Shown: positions 27,591-36,792, counted from the stretch's first letter. The stretch is DNA of 64,000 bases from Paracrocinitomix sp039939375 (GCA_039939375.1 JBDVJO010000007.1:62001-126000); one strand, 5' to 3'. Made by a program: numbers and translations. Notes: generated by a model from the sequence alone, not told the origin.

Positions 27591-27760
27591 GCCTAACATA
27601 CTAGCTAAAGTTTATGTCCACCCTTTAGCCAGCCCTTTTCTCTCCCATTACTTGAACCAAATCCTGGGGTGCCATCACTGGCGGACAGCCAGTATCCGGG
27701 GTTCTTTGCCAGCACACTTCACACGCAATAAATTGCTAACTTTAGCCAAACGTTGTAGCC
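27591..27760 (+). repeat. attC-like palindromic site B
   Basis: The site opens with GCCTAAC (exact match to the integron inverse core RYYYAAC) and AACATACTAGCTAAAG (27595-27610). It closes with TAACTTTAGCC (27737-27747) and AAACGTTGTAGCC. GCTAAAGTT (27604-27612) pairs perfectly with AACTTTAGC (27738-27746). The middle has a pyrimidine-rich run and a CCAGTATCCGGGG segment that recurs in site C. At about 168 bp from core to core it is long for an attC. The right core GTTGTAG deviates from GTTRRRY. Confidence 0.55.
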
Positions 27761-27769
27761 AATTCATAC

Positions 27770-28471
27770 ATGCCTTCAAAAAGAAAAACTAGATTGACTT
27801 CCGCATTAAGAGACTTTAAGATGTGGGTGATGATTTTGCTCTACAGTGTTGTAGCAATTCTGCTTGATTCTCGACCTGATGAAATGATCCTATATCTTTT
27901 ACCTGAATGCGTTGGGATGATGCTTATGGGTACTATATACGAAATGATAATTTCCAAGAGTTTTTCCAAAGCAATAGGTCGTTTTTTCGTTTATGTTATT
28001 TTGCTGGGGTTAACATTATTTCTTTTATCATTTCCTTTGGGTTTCACAATTTTTCTAAACTCCCCTTCATTAACAGAATTAGACCTATTCTATAGCGAGA
28101 GTGCCGAGCAGATATTAATATATCTGGATAGTCATGGCAGCTGGATCTCGTTATTAAAGATGCCATTTGTAGTATTTGGATGGTCAGCTGTAGTAATTTT
28201 ATTTGCATCTATGATTAACATCCTTTTCAATCGAATTAAAAATGGATCGATATTCACTGGACCACAAAGAGCACCTTATGAGCTTAAATATGTTAGCTTG
28301 ATGACTCTAGGTTTTTTAATAGGTGCCGTTCCTGCCTTTATAATTGGTAAAATAATACCCGGAAGTTTTCCTTTCATTCTCATTATCGTCATGAAATTAT
28401 ATACGCAATATATGATGACTGGCAAACATGACAGTAAGGCTTCTAAGGGTGAAAAACTGTCTACAACATAG
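27770..28471 (+). CDS. Hypothetical multi-pass membrane protein (cassette-like ORF 2)
   Basis: The 233-residue protein has about five predicted transmembrane stretches: WVMILLYSVVAILL, YLLPECVGMMLMGTI, FVYVILLGLTLFLLSFPLGF, FVVFGWSAVVILFASMI and LMTLGFLIGAVPAFIIG. It has a basic N-terminus (MPSKRKTRLTS). No family is recognised. It begins 10 bp after site B and runs into the start of site C, so the gene nearly fills the space between sites, on the same strand as its neighbours. Confidence 0.7.
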   Translation: MPSKRKTRLTSALRDFKMWVMILLYSVVAILLDSRPDEMILYLLPECVGMMLMGTIYEMIISKSFSKAIGRFFVYVILLGLTLFLLSFPLGFTIFLNSPSLTELDLFYSESAEQILIYLDSHGSWISLLKMPFVVFGWSAVVILFASMINILFNRIKNGSIFTGPQRAPYELKYVSLMTLGFLIGAVPAFIIGKIIPGSFPFILIIVMKLYTQYMMTGKHDSKASKGEKLSTT

Positions 28472-28610
28472 TAAGTAAAATTCACTCCCTCCCTTGTCCA
28501 ACGCAAAAGGCTCCCAATAATCTATCCAGTATCCTGGGGTTCCACGCAGGAATTGCCAACGCACCTTGCGGCGGCATCTAAAAATGCCTAACTTTACTCA
28601 AACGCTAGCT
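28461..28610 (+). repeat. attC-like palindromic site C
   Basis: Left arm CTACAACATAGTAAGTAAAA (28461-28480) and right arm TAACTTTACTCAAACGCTAGC (28589-28609) correspond to the arms of site B. AGTAAAATT (28474-28482) pairs with AACTTTACT (28590-28598) at 8 of 9 positions. The middle shares the pyrimidine-rich TCCCTCCCTTGTCC type run and CCAGTATCCTGGGGTTC with site B. Bases that differ from site B in one arm are matched by changes in the other. Confidence 0.55.
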
Positions 28611-28622
28611 ATTATTACACCC

Positions 28623-29117
28623 ATGAGTATATTAAAATCAATTTTCAGAAAGTATATGGACCAAAAAATCGAAAAAGATTTAGGTGCACATGATGATTTT
28701 ATACAAGCGAAAGTTTCAAAAATCAAAGGGAATCCTATATTTTCGAATACGAAATCCAATTTCTACATGAAATTTGTTGAACTCAATGGGTACAAAAGCT
28801 TAGCATGTACAATTTCAGGTTTTCTAGAAATAAATACGATTTCTCACGTTTATATTGAACTCTTTGCGGAATCCGATAAAAGTTTGTTGTTAAAATCAGA
28901 ATCCGAAATAGTAGAAGGAATGTATTCCGAAATTACTGAAGTTGGTATCACAAAATTTGATATTGATATTGACAATGAAGTAATTGAATTTGTTCGAAAT
29001 AATAGGATCAACAAAGTAAGTCTACGCTCGAAAAATGGTCAAGTACTCAAGTACGATACAGCTATTGATTTCGATATCATTAATCAGAAAGCTTTTTTGG
29101 AAATTCTGAATTTATAA
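28623..29117 (+). CDS. Hypothetical protein (cassette-like ORF 3)
   Basis: The product is about 164 residues, soluble, alpha/beta, with no recognised family (MSILKSIFRKYMDQKIEKDL to the end FDIINQKAFLEILNL). The frame is open further upstream to a TTG at 28566, but that would lie within site C; ATG 28623, 13 bp after the site, is preferred. The ORF ends 24 bp before site D. Its orphan character and tight fit between two related spacers match the other ORFs of the run. Confidence 0.65.
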   Translation: MSILKSIFRKYMDQKIEKDLGAHDDFIQAKVSKIKGNPIFSNTKSNFYMKFVELNGYKSLACTISGFLEINTISHVYIELFAESDKSLLLKSESEIVEGMYSEITEVGITKFDIDIDNEVIEFVRNNRINKVSLRSKNGQVLKYDTAIDFDIINQKAFLEILNL

Positions 29118-29140
29118 GTACCAGGTACAGTGGACAACAG

Positions 29141-29256
29141 TATATAACATATTAAGTAAAAATCAAGTTCCTTCCTTTGTCCACCTCTCTTCCCACCCAT
29201 TAACTCACCCATTTCCCAATAACTATCAGAAGTATCAACCAAATAAACCCTAGCTT
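29141..29256 (+). repeat. Diverged attC-like site D
   Basis: The left arm TATATAACATATTAAGTAAA (29141-29160) matches site C at 13 of 15 or more positions from AACATA on. A pyrimidine-rich run follows (TTCCTTCCTTTGTCC) and then CCCAATAACTATC, as in site C. The right end (AAATAAACCCTAGC) is diverged and does not pair well with the left arm, so the site may be decayed. Confidence 0.45.
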
Positions 29257-29312
29257 CATGCTGAAGCTTCAGCGAAAGCATTATATTTATTCCAACCGAT
29301 AAAAAACCGAAT

Positions 29313-29732
29313 ATGAAACACTTAGCACTTTTATTTATAGGATTCACGCTTTTATTCACCTCATGCAGCACGGCGGATGCAGAACTTGTGGCGGATGATT
29401 TTCACAAGAACATGGTTGAAGGAAACTTTGATTACATCTGTGAGAACTTAATTGACACAGAAGCAGAAGCTGATTTACCAGAAGAGTTCATGGATTTTTT
29501 AAATATCGTTGCTACTTGGGGACCGCAAACGAATCGTGTAAAAACAACGGATTACAACAAAAAGTATAGCAATGGCGTAACTACCGTTAAGTTAGGATAC
29601 ACGTTTGATACTCCAGATTATCACGTTTATGAAAAAGTGGTTTTAGTAAAACGAGATGAGGGCTATAAAATTTTTATGTGTGTAATGGACACAGACGAAT
29701 CTGTCGTAATTGAGGGAACTAAAGACTATTAA
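29313..29732 (+). CDS. Small lipoprotein, DUF4878/DUF3887-like
   Basis: The 139-residue lipoprotein (LLFTSCST, Cys18) has an NTF2-like fold pattern: a helical start VADDFHKNMVEGNFDYICENLI and strands VTTVKLGYTF and YEKVVLVKRDEGYKIF. This fits the small DUF4878-like lipoproteins, function unknown. It follows site D but has no such site after it, so it may be a resident gene rather than a cassette. Its stop overlaps the stop of the convergent LuxR regulator by four bases. Confidence 0.75.
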   Translation: MKHLALLFIGFTLLFTSCSTADAELVADDFHKNMVEGNFDYICENLIDTEAEADLPEEFMDFLNIVATWGPQTNRVKTTDYNKKYSNGVTTVKLGYTFDTPDYHVYEKVVLVKRDEGYKIFMCVMDTDESVVIEGTKDY

Positions 29733-30403
29733 GAGTCTGCCGAGAACAGATACTTATTAGGTGAAGTATAGCGTTCTTTTACTGCGTACATCACAATTCC
29801 GGCGGTGTTTTTTACACCAAGTTTTGCCATGATATTTTTACGGTGCGTATTGACCGTATGCTTACTTAAAAACAGCTTTTCTGAAATGGCTGCATTGGTC
29901 ATTCCTTCAGCAATTAGGGTGATAATTTCTTGTTCTCTTTCAGACAACATTACCGGATCACAATTAAAGTCTACTTCTTCAATGCTTTCAACATTAATGC
30001 CTTCTTGACGGATGGTTTCTAAGATGGTTCCGCAGAAAAAAGTGTTGTTTCTAGACGTTTCAGAAACGGCATTCTTAATTTCTTCAAGACTGCAATCTTT
30101 CTTGATGTAAGAGGTAACCCCACTTTTAATAGCATGCACCAAAGTTTGTGCATCTTGAAGTGGCGTGATACCAACAATTTTAACACCATCACAAATTGAT
30201 TTTGCTGCAGGAATCGCGTCTACTGTAAACCCATCTGATGTATAATCAATTAACACCACATCCGGCTTAAAAGATTCTACTTGACTCAATAATTCTTCTG
30301 TGCAATTTGCCTCACCAATGATTTGAAAATCCGATTCTTTAAATACGGTTCTCAATCCAATTCGAATCAATTCATTGCTATCAGCTAGTATTAAAGTAAT
30401 CAC
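29729..30403 (-). CDS. LuxR/NarL-type response regulator
   Basis: The 224-residue protein has a receiver domain (1-115) with acidic Asp8, phosphoacceptor Asp53 in VVLIDY and a KK pair after the fifth strand in SYIKKD. A LuxR-type helix-turn-helix follows (about 150-212): LSEREQEIITLIAEGMTNAAISEKLFLSKHTVNTHRKNIMAKLGV. It binds DNA as a phosphorylation-dependent transcription regulator. No histidine kinase lies next to it. A TATATTTG element (30432-30439 on the minus strand), about 28 bp before the ATG, is a fair -7 promoter candidate. Confidence 0.93.
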   Translation of the reverse strand: MITLILADSNELIRIGLRTVFKESDFQIIGEANCTEELLSQVESFKPDVVLIDYTSDGFTVDAIPAAKSICDGVKIVGITPLQDAQTLVHAIKSGVTSYIKKDCSLEEIKNAVSETSRNNTFFCGTILETIRQEGINVESIEEVDFNCDPVMLSEREQEIITLIAEGMTNAAISEKLFLSKHTVNTHRKNIMAKLGVKNTAGIVMYAVKERYTSPNKYLFSADS

Positions 30404-30484
30404 TTATTTAGAATGGTTTTAAATAGTGTTACAAATATACAAACTGTATTATATTAAGCCGAGAGAATCTTTAATTAATCCTGA

Positions 30485-31024
30485 TTAAAATCTATAACCT
30501 ATTTTAAATGAACCAGTTAAAGTTCCATCTTTAAAATCATTCTTTTCATAAGCCGCTTCTATTGACCAGTTGAATCCGTTCTTTTTAATTCGGTTCAATC
30601 CTACTGGAACATAGAAACTATGGATGCTTACATCTCTTTCTTCGTTGTGAAATGCGGTATAAACCCCAACATAAGGCGTAAGTCGCGTTGGAAGTTTTCC
30701 GAATAGATGGTAGCGTGCTCCAACATAGTAACTCACATCTGCCTCTTTGTTTCTGATTCCGGCTCCACCTTCCAAGGCGATATTTGGCGTCAAGTAACCG
30801 TCTAATGATCCAGAAACTAATCCGGCTGGACCAAATGCTGTAAGGTTTACTCCTAATGGTCTACTTTTTCTTGGATTATCTAATAATCTAAATTTTGAGA
30901 AATCAATAGGATCTACTTCAGAAGTTGATTGGAAATCTGCATCAATTCGTTGTGTGCTATCTTTTTCTGTCGCCATGCTCATGGCAGCAACAGTTAGCAT
31001 CAAAAGGAGTACTGTTGTCTTCAT
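30485..31024 (-). CDS. Small outer-membrane beta-barrel-like protein
   Basis: The 179-residue protein has a signal peptide (to about residue 18). Alternating strands such as GGAGIRNKEADVSYYVGARYHLF and LTPYVGVYTAFHN follow, and it ends in GSFKIGYRF with a terminal aromatic, typical of outer-membrane barrels. The length suits an eight-strand barrel. It follows the TonB-dependent receptor by 72 bp on the same strand and may share its transcript. Function unknown. Confidence 0.7.
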   Translation of the reverse strand: MKTTVLLLMLTVAAMSMATEKDSTQRIDADFQSTSEVDPIDFSKFRLLDNPRKSRPLGVNLTAFGPAGLVSGSLDGYLTPNIALEGGAGIRNKEADVSYYVGARYHLFGKLPTRLTPYVGVYTAFHNEERDVSIHSFYVPVGLNRIKKNGFNWSIEAAYEKNDFKDGTLTGSFKIGYRF

Positions 31025-31096
31025 AATCTATACGTTTTAGATGATATAAAGCAAACAGCTTGCCAAAGTTGGCAACAGTACTCAGTAAAGGAGTTT

Positions 31097-33436
31097 CTAG
31101 AACTTAAAGTTGATCGCTACTGAAGGCATTACAGGCAATTGATTTACCTTCTCGTTTGTTACTCTGTTCACGTAGAAGATGTTCTCTCTACTGTATACGT
31201 TGGTAACACCACCAATCAACTCCAACTTCATGTGCTTTTTGTCTTTAAAAGCAACAGTCTTTTTCACGTTGATGTCTAAACGGTGGTAAGTTGGAAGTCT
31301 TCCTGTATTGATATCTTCATAGCTAAATGATAATTCATTGGCGTTTCCTGATACATAATCACCCGTAATAGAATTAATTTCTGGTTCTTCAAATACTCCT
31401 GTTGTTTGTTTGAATGGTAGACCAGTTCCTAAATTCCATCTTGCTGAAACCTCCCAAGAATCTTCTTTACCCCATTTGTATGTTGCAATTAAGTTGATGT
31501 TGTGTCTTCTATCAAAAACAGGTGCATATTCAATAAACCCGTCCCATCTTGTTACCTTACCTAATGAGTAAGCTCCCCACAAGTATAATTTCTTGGTGGT
31601 GTAAGTCAAAACAACGTCTCCACCCCACGCAACACCACTTTCAACAATGAAGTCTTTTTTGAACTGATCATCAACATCAGAATTCTCAATGTTGTCTTCA
31701 AAAATTTTGTTTCTATTTACGTTCGTTAACTGGTTAAAGAACTTGTAGTATCCTTCAACATTCAACTTTAATTTCTTAGAAAGATCAACTTCAAATCCAC
31801 CTACACCATGCCATGCCTTTTGCAGTCCGTTTTGAATATCTTTTTCATCACCTGAAGGCTTAGTAAAATCACTTGGTAAGTTTTCTGGACCCGTTATAAA
31901 TCCATAAAACAAGTTCACCACATCTTGATCAGAAGTTGTTGAAGTAAAGTTTTGCGTATAATATCCACCCGCCATTTTAAATCTAAACACCTCATTGATG
32001 TTGTATTTCATACTAAATCTTGGTTCTGCTGTTACAACACCTACAGATGAATAAGCCTGCACTCTAAAACTTGGCTCTAAAATCAATTTTTTACTCTTTG
32101 AAACATGACGGTAAGACACATAAGCTCCAGCCTCCATAGTGTTATCATTTTGCTCAATTGGTCTGTTTACTTCGTTGAACGTTTTGAACTCAGTTTGGAA
32201 ATAAGAGAAACCAAACCCATAATCTAATTTCGTTTTATTTGGTAAATAATAAGTAAAGTCAAACGCTAACTCACCTCCAAAAATACCTGAAGTTCTGTCT
32301 TCTAAGTTTTCTTCTTGTAAGGCGATATCATAAGATGAAAAGTTCAATCTACCTTTCATGAATAACTCAGAATTTTGAGGAACAAAAATAAAGTTGGTTC
32401 CACCACCAAAACTCTTCCAGTTCAAATCAGATACTGCTTGGTATTGAACGTTGTCATTGAAAGAAAATCCGAAAAATGAAAATTTGTTGGCACCATCTCC
32501 AGCAATGGTTACTTTTCCGTATAAATCCCAGAAGTTAAATGGTAATCCTTGTGACTCACCATTTTCATTTTGATTAATGTAGGGATATAATGTTTTAGAA
32601 GTTTGCTCTAACAATGAAGCTTTACCTGAAAGAACAAATGAAATGTTATTCGCTTTAGATATAGGACCTTCTAACAATAAATTTGAAGTAAAGGGCGAAA
32701 CACCAACCGAACCAGCGAATCGTTTTACGTTTCCGTCTCTGTAAGAAATATCCATGATAGATGAAATTCTACCTCCATACTTGGCGTTGAATCCACCTGT
32801 ATAGATATCTGCTGATTTAATTAAATCTGTTTCAAATACCGAGAAGAATCCAATTGAATGGAAAGGGTTGTAAATGGTCATTCCATCTAACAAGATTTTG
32901 TTTTGAATTGGTGTTCCACCTCTTACATACACTTGCCCACCTTGGTCACCTGTAGATACAACTCCTGGCACCGTTTGGAAATATCCAGCAATATCAGAAA
33001 CACCTCCAGTTACTGGAACTCTTAAAATGTCTGTTTTATCAATCTTTTTAACTGAAACTTCAGGATCAATTTTTCTGTCTTTGTCTTTAAAGTCAATGAC
33101 AACCGGACCTAAGGTTTTTCCTTTTGTCAACTCAATATTAATGTCTTCAATCTTATTGGCCTCAACGACAATTTCTTTAGTAAATTCTGTAAACTGAGAT
33201 GCTGAAATTCTAATGGTATAGATCCCTACTGGAACACCAGGAATAGAGAATAATCCATCAACATCTGTACTTGCAAACTTATCGGCACCTAAAACCACCA
33301 CCTTTGCGAAGGGTACTCCATTTCCATCTTCATCACTTTTTACAGATCCACGGACAGTACCTGTTTGTGCAAAAAGGGCGTTACCTCCTAAAACAAATAC
33401 AAAAATCAATAGTAAACTACGTAGCATAACGTTCAA
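31097..33436 (-). CDS. TonB-dependent receptor with carboxypeptidase-like N-terminal domain
   Basis: The 779-residue outer-membrane protein has a signal peptide and a CarboxypepD_reg-like domain (about 27-110, GTVRGSVKSDEDGNGVPFAKV). The plug domain follows (about 125-225, DIAGYFQTVPGVVSTGDQGGQVYVRGG and NKILLDGMTIYNPFH). The beta barrel ends in VNQLPVMPSVAINFKF with terminal Phe. Such receptors import ligands with TonB-ExbBD energy; no SusD partner is next to it, so this is not a SusCD pair. ATG at 33436 or 33427 may start it. TATCTTTG on the minus strand at 33445-33452 is a promoter element. Confidence 0.93.
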   Translation of the reverse strand: MNVMLRSLLLIFVFVLGGNALFAQTGTVRGSVKSDEDGNGVPFAKVVVLGADKFASTDVDGLFSIPGVPVGIYTIRISASQFTEFTKEIVVEANKIEDINIELTKGKTLGPVVIDFKDKDRKIDPEVSVKKIDKTDILRVPVTGGVSDIAGYFQTVPGVVSTGDQGGQVYVRGGTPIQNKILLDGMTIYNPFHSIGFFSVFETDLIKSADIYTGGFNAKYGGRISSIMDISYRDGNVKRFAGSVGVSPFTSNLLLEGPISKANNISFVLSGKASLLEQTSKTLYPYINQNENGESQGLPFNFWDLYGKVTIAGDGANKFSFFGFSFNDNVQYQAVSDLNWKSFGGGTNFIFVPQNSELFMKGRLNFSSYDIALQEENLEDRTSGIFGGELAFDFTYYLPNKTKLDYGFGFSYFQTEFKTFNEVNRPIEQNDNTMEAGAYVSYRHVSKSKKLILEPSFRVQAYSSVGVVTAEPRFSMKYNINEVFRFKMAGGYYTQNFTSTTSDQDVVNLFYGFITGPENLPSDFTKPSGDEKDIQNGLQKAWHGVGGFEVDLSKKLKLNVEGYYKFFNQLTNVNRNKIFEDNIENSDVDDQFKKDFIVESGVAWGGDVVLTYTTKKLYLWGAYSLGKVTRWDGFIEYAPVFDRRHNINLIATYKWGKEDSWEVSARWNLGTGLPFKQTTGVFEEPEINSITGDYVSGNANELSFSYEDINTGRLPTYHRLDINVKKTVAFKDKKHMKLELIGGVTNVYSRENIFYVNRVTNEKVNQLPVMPSVAINFKF

Positions 33437-33444
33437 AATTTGTC

Positions 33445-33452
33445 CAAAGATA
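33445..33452 (-). promoter_or_regulatory. -7 element TATCTTTG before the TonB-dependent receptor
   Basis: On the minus strand TATCTTTG matches TAnnTTTG exactly. It ends 9 bp before the first ATG (33436) and 18 bp before the second in-frame ATG (33427), which argues mildly for the second as the start. Confidence 0.5.
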
Positions 33453-33545
33453 AAACAAATAACATGACGTTTGTAGATATTTAAACATTGCTTATTTAAG
33501 TGTAGCGAATTGTCAATAAGCGGTCGTCAGATGAATTTAAGGTGT

Positions 33546-34553
33546 TTAGTGTAACAATCTAAAAATCAATTCACGCATTAATTCGGCTTCAGTTGTTCCA
33601 CCGGTGCCCACCCCTTTAGAAAGTAGGTCATATTCTCTGAGGATGCTAAAGTTTCTAGAAATTATTTTAGCAGGATGTTTTCGTTTATTCAGCAATAATT
33701 CTTTTGCTGGATAAGGATGAATTTTTAATGCCTTGGCCAACACCCCTGGATCATTGGTTTTTGCGAAATGTGTTTTAAATAATCGCTGATACAACCCGTA
33801 AAGGCTTCCGAGTACCACCGTGATGTGTGTTGCTTTAGGATTTTCTGCAAAGTATTTAATGATACGATTTGCTTTGAGGACGTCTTTTTCTAAAACGGCA
33901 TTTACCAGCTCAAAAACGTTGTAATCTTTACTGATTCCAATGTGCTTCTCAATGTGTTTTTCATTGATTTGCTCACCTTCTTTGATGATGATAAACAACT
34001 TCTCAAGTTCCTTTGTGATTCGGCTTAAATCGTTTCCAACAAATTCTGCTACCAAAGCAACGGCCTTATCGGTCATGTTATAACCGTTTGCTCTCACATG
34101 ATTATTGATCCAAGCTGGAAGTTTGTAGTCTTTTACCCCTTCTGACTCAAAAACTACGGCCTTTTTCTGTAATAGTTTATAGACTCTTGAACGCTTGTCA
34201 AATCGTTTGTATTTGTAGGCAAAAATCAGAATAGTTGAAGAAGATGGCGACTCAATGTATTTTTCAAACACTTCCCACTGCGTTGCTTTGCTATATTCTT
34301 GTGCTTCTTTTACAATTACCACATTGTATTCGCTCATCATGGGCAAACGCGTTGCAGCATCTATAACGTTGATTGGTGGTGTATCTTTTGCATAAACCAC
34401 CGTTTGGTTAAAATCTCTTTCAGATTCTTCAAGAATACTGTTGGTTGCTGCCTCTACAATGGCATCTGTATAGAATGCCTCTTCTCCGTGAAGAAAGTAA
34501 ATCGGTTTAAAATTCCGACTCTTAAATTGTTTTAGAATTTCGTCAAAAGTCAC
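33546..34553 (-). CDS. holA: DNA polymerase III subunit delta
   Basis: The 335-residue protein has the delta pattern: KPIYFLHGEEAFYTDAIVE at the start, VVIVKEAQEYSKATQWEVFEKYIESPSSSTILIFAYKYKRFDKR in the middle, and LIFRLL at the end, with the helical domain LVAEFVGNDLSRITKELEKL. Delta opens the sliding clamp as part of the clamp loader. The gene is the third of a minus-strand set era-der-holA, 8 bp after der. Confidence 0.92.
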   Translation of the reverse strand: MTFDEILKQFKSRNFKPIYFLHGEEAFYTDAIVEAATNSILEESERDFNQTVVYAKDTPPINVIDAATRLPMMSEYNVVIVKEAQEYSKATQWEVFEKYIESPSSSTILIFAYKYKRFDKRSRVYKLLQKKAVVFESEGVKDYKLPAWINNHVRANGYNMTDKAVALVAEFVGNDLSRITKELEKLFIIIKEGEQINEKHIEKHIGISKDYNVFELVNAVLEKDVLKANRIIKYFAENPKATHITVVLGSLYGLYQRLFKTHFAKTNDPGVLAKALKIHPYPAKELLLNKRKHPAKIISRNFSILREYDLLSKGVGTGGTTEAELMRELIFRLLH

Positions 34554-34561
34554 CCTCTAAG

Positions 34562-35869
34562 TTACTTTTTTCTGAAAAATATTCGAATAGGAACACCCTC
34601 AAAATTATATTCTTCTCTCAATCTATTTTCTAAAAATCGCTTGTAAGGGTCTCTTACATATTGAGGCAGATTGCAGAAGAAAGCGAATGATGGCGAGTGC
34701 GTAGGCAACATAGTTGCGAACTTAATTTTAATGTATTTTCCTTTTATTGCTGGTGGCGGATTTTTTGCGACCAACTCTTGAACAAAATCGTTCAATTTTG
34801 AAGTTGGAATTTTTTGGATTCTGTTCTCATGAACCTCCATGGCTGTTTCGAGCGCCTTGTGCAAACGTTGTTTGGTCACCGTTGAGGTGAAAATGATGGG
34901 CACATCATTGAAAGGCGCGAGCTGCTCTCTAATGTTGTCTTCATATTCTTTAGTGGTCATGGTCTCTTTCTCAACCAAATCCCACTTGTTCACCAAAACA
35001 ACCACTCCTTTTTTATTCTTTTCAATTACATAGAAGATATTCAAGTCTTGCTTCTGGATGCCTTCTGTTGCATCAATCATAAACACACATACATCCGAAT
35101 TTTCAATAGATCGAATTGATCTCACCACTGAATAAAACTCTAAATCTTCATGTACTTTATTCTTTTTACGGATACCTGCAGTATCAATCAATTTAAAGTC
35201 AAATCCAAACAACTGGTATCGGCTATCGATTGAATCTCTCGTGGTTCCAGAAATAGGCGTAACGATATTTCGTTCTTCACCAGTAATGGCATTTATGAAA
35301 GATGATTTTCCAACATTTGGTTTTCCAACTACCGCAATTTTAGGAATGTGATCTTCATCTTCTGGCGCGCCTTCAACGGTAAATTCAGTAACTAACTGAT
35401 CCAACAACTCTCCCGTTCCTGAACCATTCACGGCCGAGATATTAAATAACTCACCAAATCCAAATTGATAAAATTCAGCAGAATCTAATTGTCTTGCTGT
35501 GTTATCTACTTTGTTTGCACAGATATAAACCGGTTTTTTAGTTCTTCTTAGCATTTTAGCAACTGCTTCATCTAAATCGGTTACCCCGGTAGTGACATCA
35601 ACGACAAAAAGAATAATATTTGCCTCATCAATTGCAATCTGAACTTGCTTTCTGATTTCTTCTTCAAAAATATCCTCTGACCCATGCACGTACCCACCTG
35701 TGTCGATCACAGAAAAATCAATACCATTCCACTCAGAAACTCCGTAAATACGGTCTCTTGTTACTCCACTCACCTCTTCAACTATGGCCGTTTTTGATTT
35801 CGTCAACCTGTTAAACAAGGTTGATTTACCAACATTTGGTCGTCCTACTATGGCTATGATATTTGACAT
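34562..35869 (-). CDS. der: Ribosome assembly GTPase Der (EngA)
   Basis: The 435-residue protein has tandem GTPase domains, each with full motifs: G1 GRPNVGKSTLFNRL and DTGGYVHG in domain 1, then GKPNVGKSSFINAITG, DTAGIRKK and NKWDLV in domain 2. A C-terminal KH-like domain ends in VPIRIFFRKK. Der acts in 50S ribosomal subunit maturation. Domain 1 has NKVD as its G4 motif. It lies between era (47 bp upstream) and holA (8 bp downstream). Confidence 0.97.
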   Translation of the reverse strand: MSNIIAIVGRPNVGKSTLFNRLTKSKTAIVEEVSGVTRDRIYGVSEWNGIDFSVIDTGGYVHGSEDIFEEEIRKQVQIAIDEANIILFVVDVTTGVTDLDEAVAKMLRRTKKPVYICANKVDNTARQLDSAEFYQFGFGELFNISAVNGSGTGELLDQLVTEFTVEGAPEDEDHIPKIAVVGKPNVGKSSFINAITGEERNIVTPISGTTRDSIDSRYQLFGFDFKLIDTAGIRKKNKVHEDLEFYSVVRSIRSIENSDVCVFMIDATEGIQKQDLNIFYVIEKNKKGVVVLVNKWDLVEKETMTTKEYEDNIREQLAPFNDVPIIFTSTVTKQRLHKALETAMEVHENRIQKIPTSKLNDFVQELVAKNPPPAIKGKYIKIKFATMLPTHSPSFAFFCNLPQYVRDPYKRFLENRLREEYNFEGVPIRIFFRKK

Positions 35870-35916
35870 TTGCTTTTGTTTGATTGCATGCTAACCTGAA
35901 TGGCCGCACATCTAAT

Positions 35917-36792
35917 TTAATATCCGTGACGTTCTAATTTACGATTGTCTTCTCTCCAATCTTTATCTACTTTCACGTAAAGTTCAAGGTGTACATGCTT
36001 TTCAACAAACTTTTGAATGTCCTTTCTAGCATCTATACCTACATGTTTTAATTTATTTCCTTGATGACCGATAATGATTCCCTTTTGGGTATTTCGTTCA
36101 ACATAAATTATTGCTCTTATCCGAATGATTTTTTCGTCTTCAACATACTCTTCAACCTCAACTTGAGTAGCATACGGAATCTCTTTTTTGTAATGCATGA
36201 AGATTTTTTCACGAATCATTTCACTCACGAAAAAACGCATTGGTCGGTCAGAAATCTCTTCTTTATCGTAATAAGGAGGACTTTCTGGAATCAATTCCAA
36301 CACTCTTTTTTTAATAGGTTCAAGATTAAATCCTTCTAAAGCCGAAATGGGTAAAATCTCAGCATTAGGCATTTCTTTGTGCCAATACTCAATCCGTTCT
36401 TCCATTTTAGCCTGATCAGCTTGGTCGATTTTATTGATTAATAATATCACCGGAATAGAAGTTTTCTTGAGTCGATTAAAGGTTTCTTCGTGATTCATTT
36501 TCGTTTCGTAAATATCGGTTACGAATAAAATCACATCACCATCTTTCAAAGCCGAATTCACAAAATTCATCATGTTTTGATGCAACTTGTAATGCGGATC
36601 TAGCACTCCTGGAGTATCAGAAAAAACGATTTGATAATCTTCATCATTCACGATCCCAAGAATTCTATGACGCGTAGTTTGCGCCTTAGAAGTAATGATA
36701 GAAAATTTCTCTCCCATCATTTGATTCATCAATGTAGATTTCCCAACATTTGGGCTTCCGATAATATTTACAAATCCAGACTTGTGTGCCAT
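35917..36792 (-). CDS. era: GTPase Era
   Basis: The 291-residue protein has the GTPase domain (1-170: GSPNVGKSTLMNQMMG, DTPGVLDP, NKIDQAD) and the C-terminal KH domain (about 200-285, with VERNTQKGIIIGHQGNKLKHVGIDARKDIQ). Era binds 16S rRNA near its 3' end and acts in 30S assembly. TAGCTTTG on the minus strand at 36800-36807 matches TAnnTTTG but lies only 7 bp from the ATG, so any transcript from it would have almost no leader. Confidence 0.97.
   Translation of the reverse strand: MAHKSGFVNIIGSPNVGKSTLMNQMMGEKFSIITSKAQTTRHRILGIVNDEDYQIVFSDTPGVLDPHYKLHQNMMNFVNSALKDGDVILFVTDIYETKMNHEETFNRLKKTSIPVILLINKIDQADQAKMEERIEYWHKEMPNAEILPISALEGFNLEPIKKRVLELIPESPPYYDKEEISDRPMRFFVSEMIREKIFMHYKKEIPYATQVEVEEYVEDEKIIRIRAIIYVERNTQKGIIIGHQGNKLKHVGIDARKDIQKFVEKHVHLELYVKVDKDWREDNRKLERHGY

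Noticed and set aside
27589..27792. 67-codon plus frame over site B
   Set aside because: It spans the palindromic spacer and overlaps the better ORF at 27770.
25343..29732. Search for an integrase gene beside the cassette-like run
   Set aside because: No tyrosine recombinase motifs in any frame of the neighbouring genes; an integrase, if any, is elsewhere.
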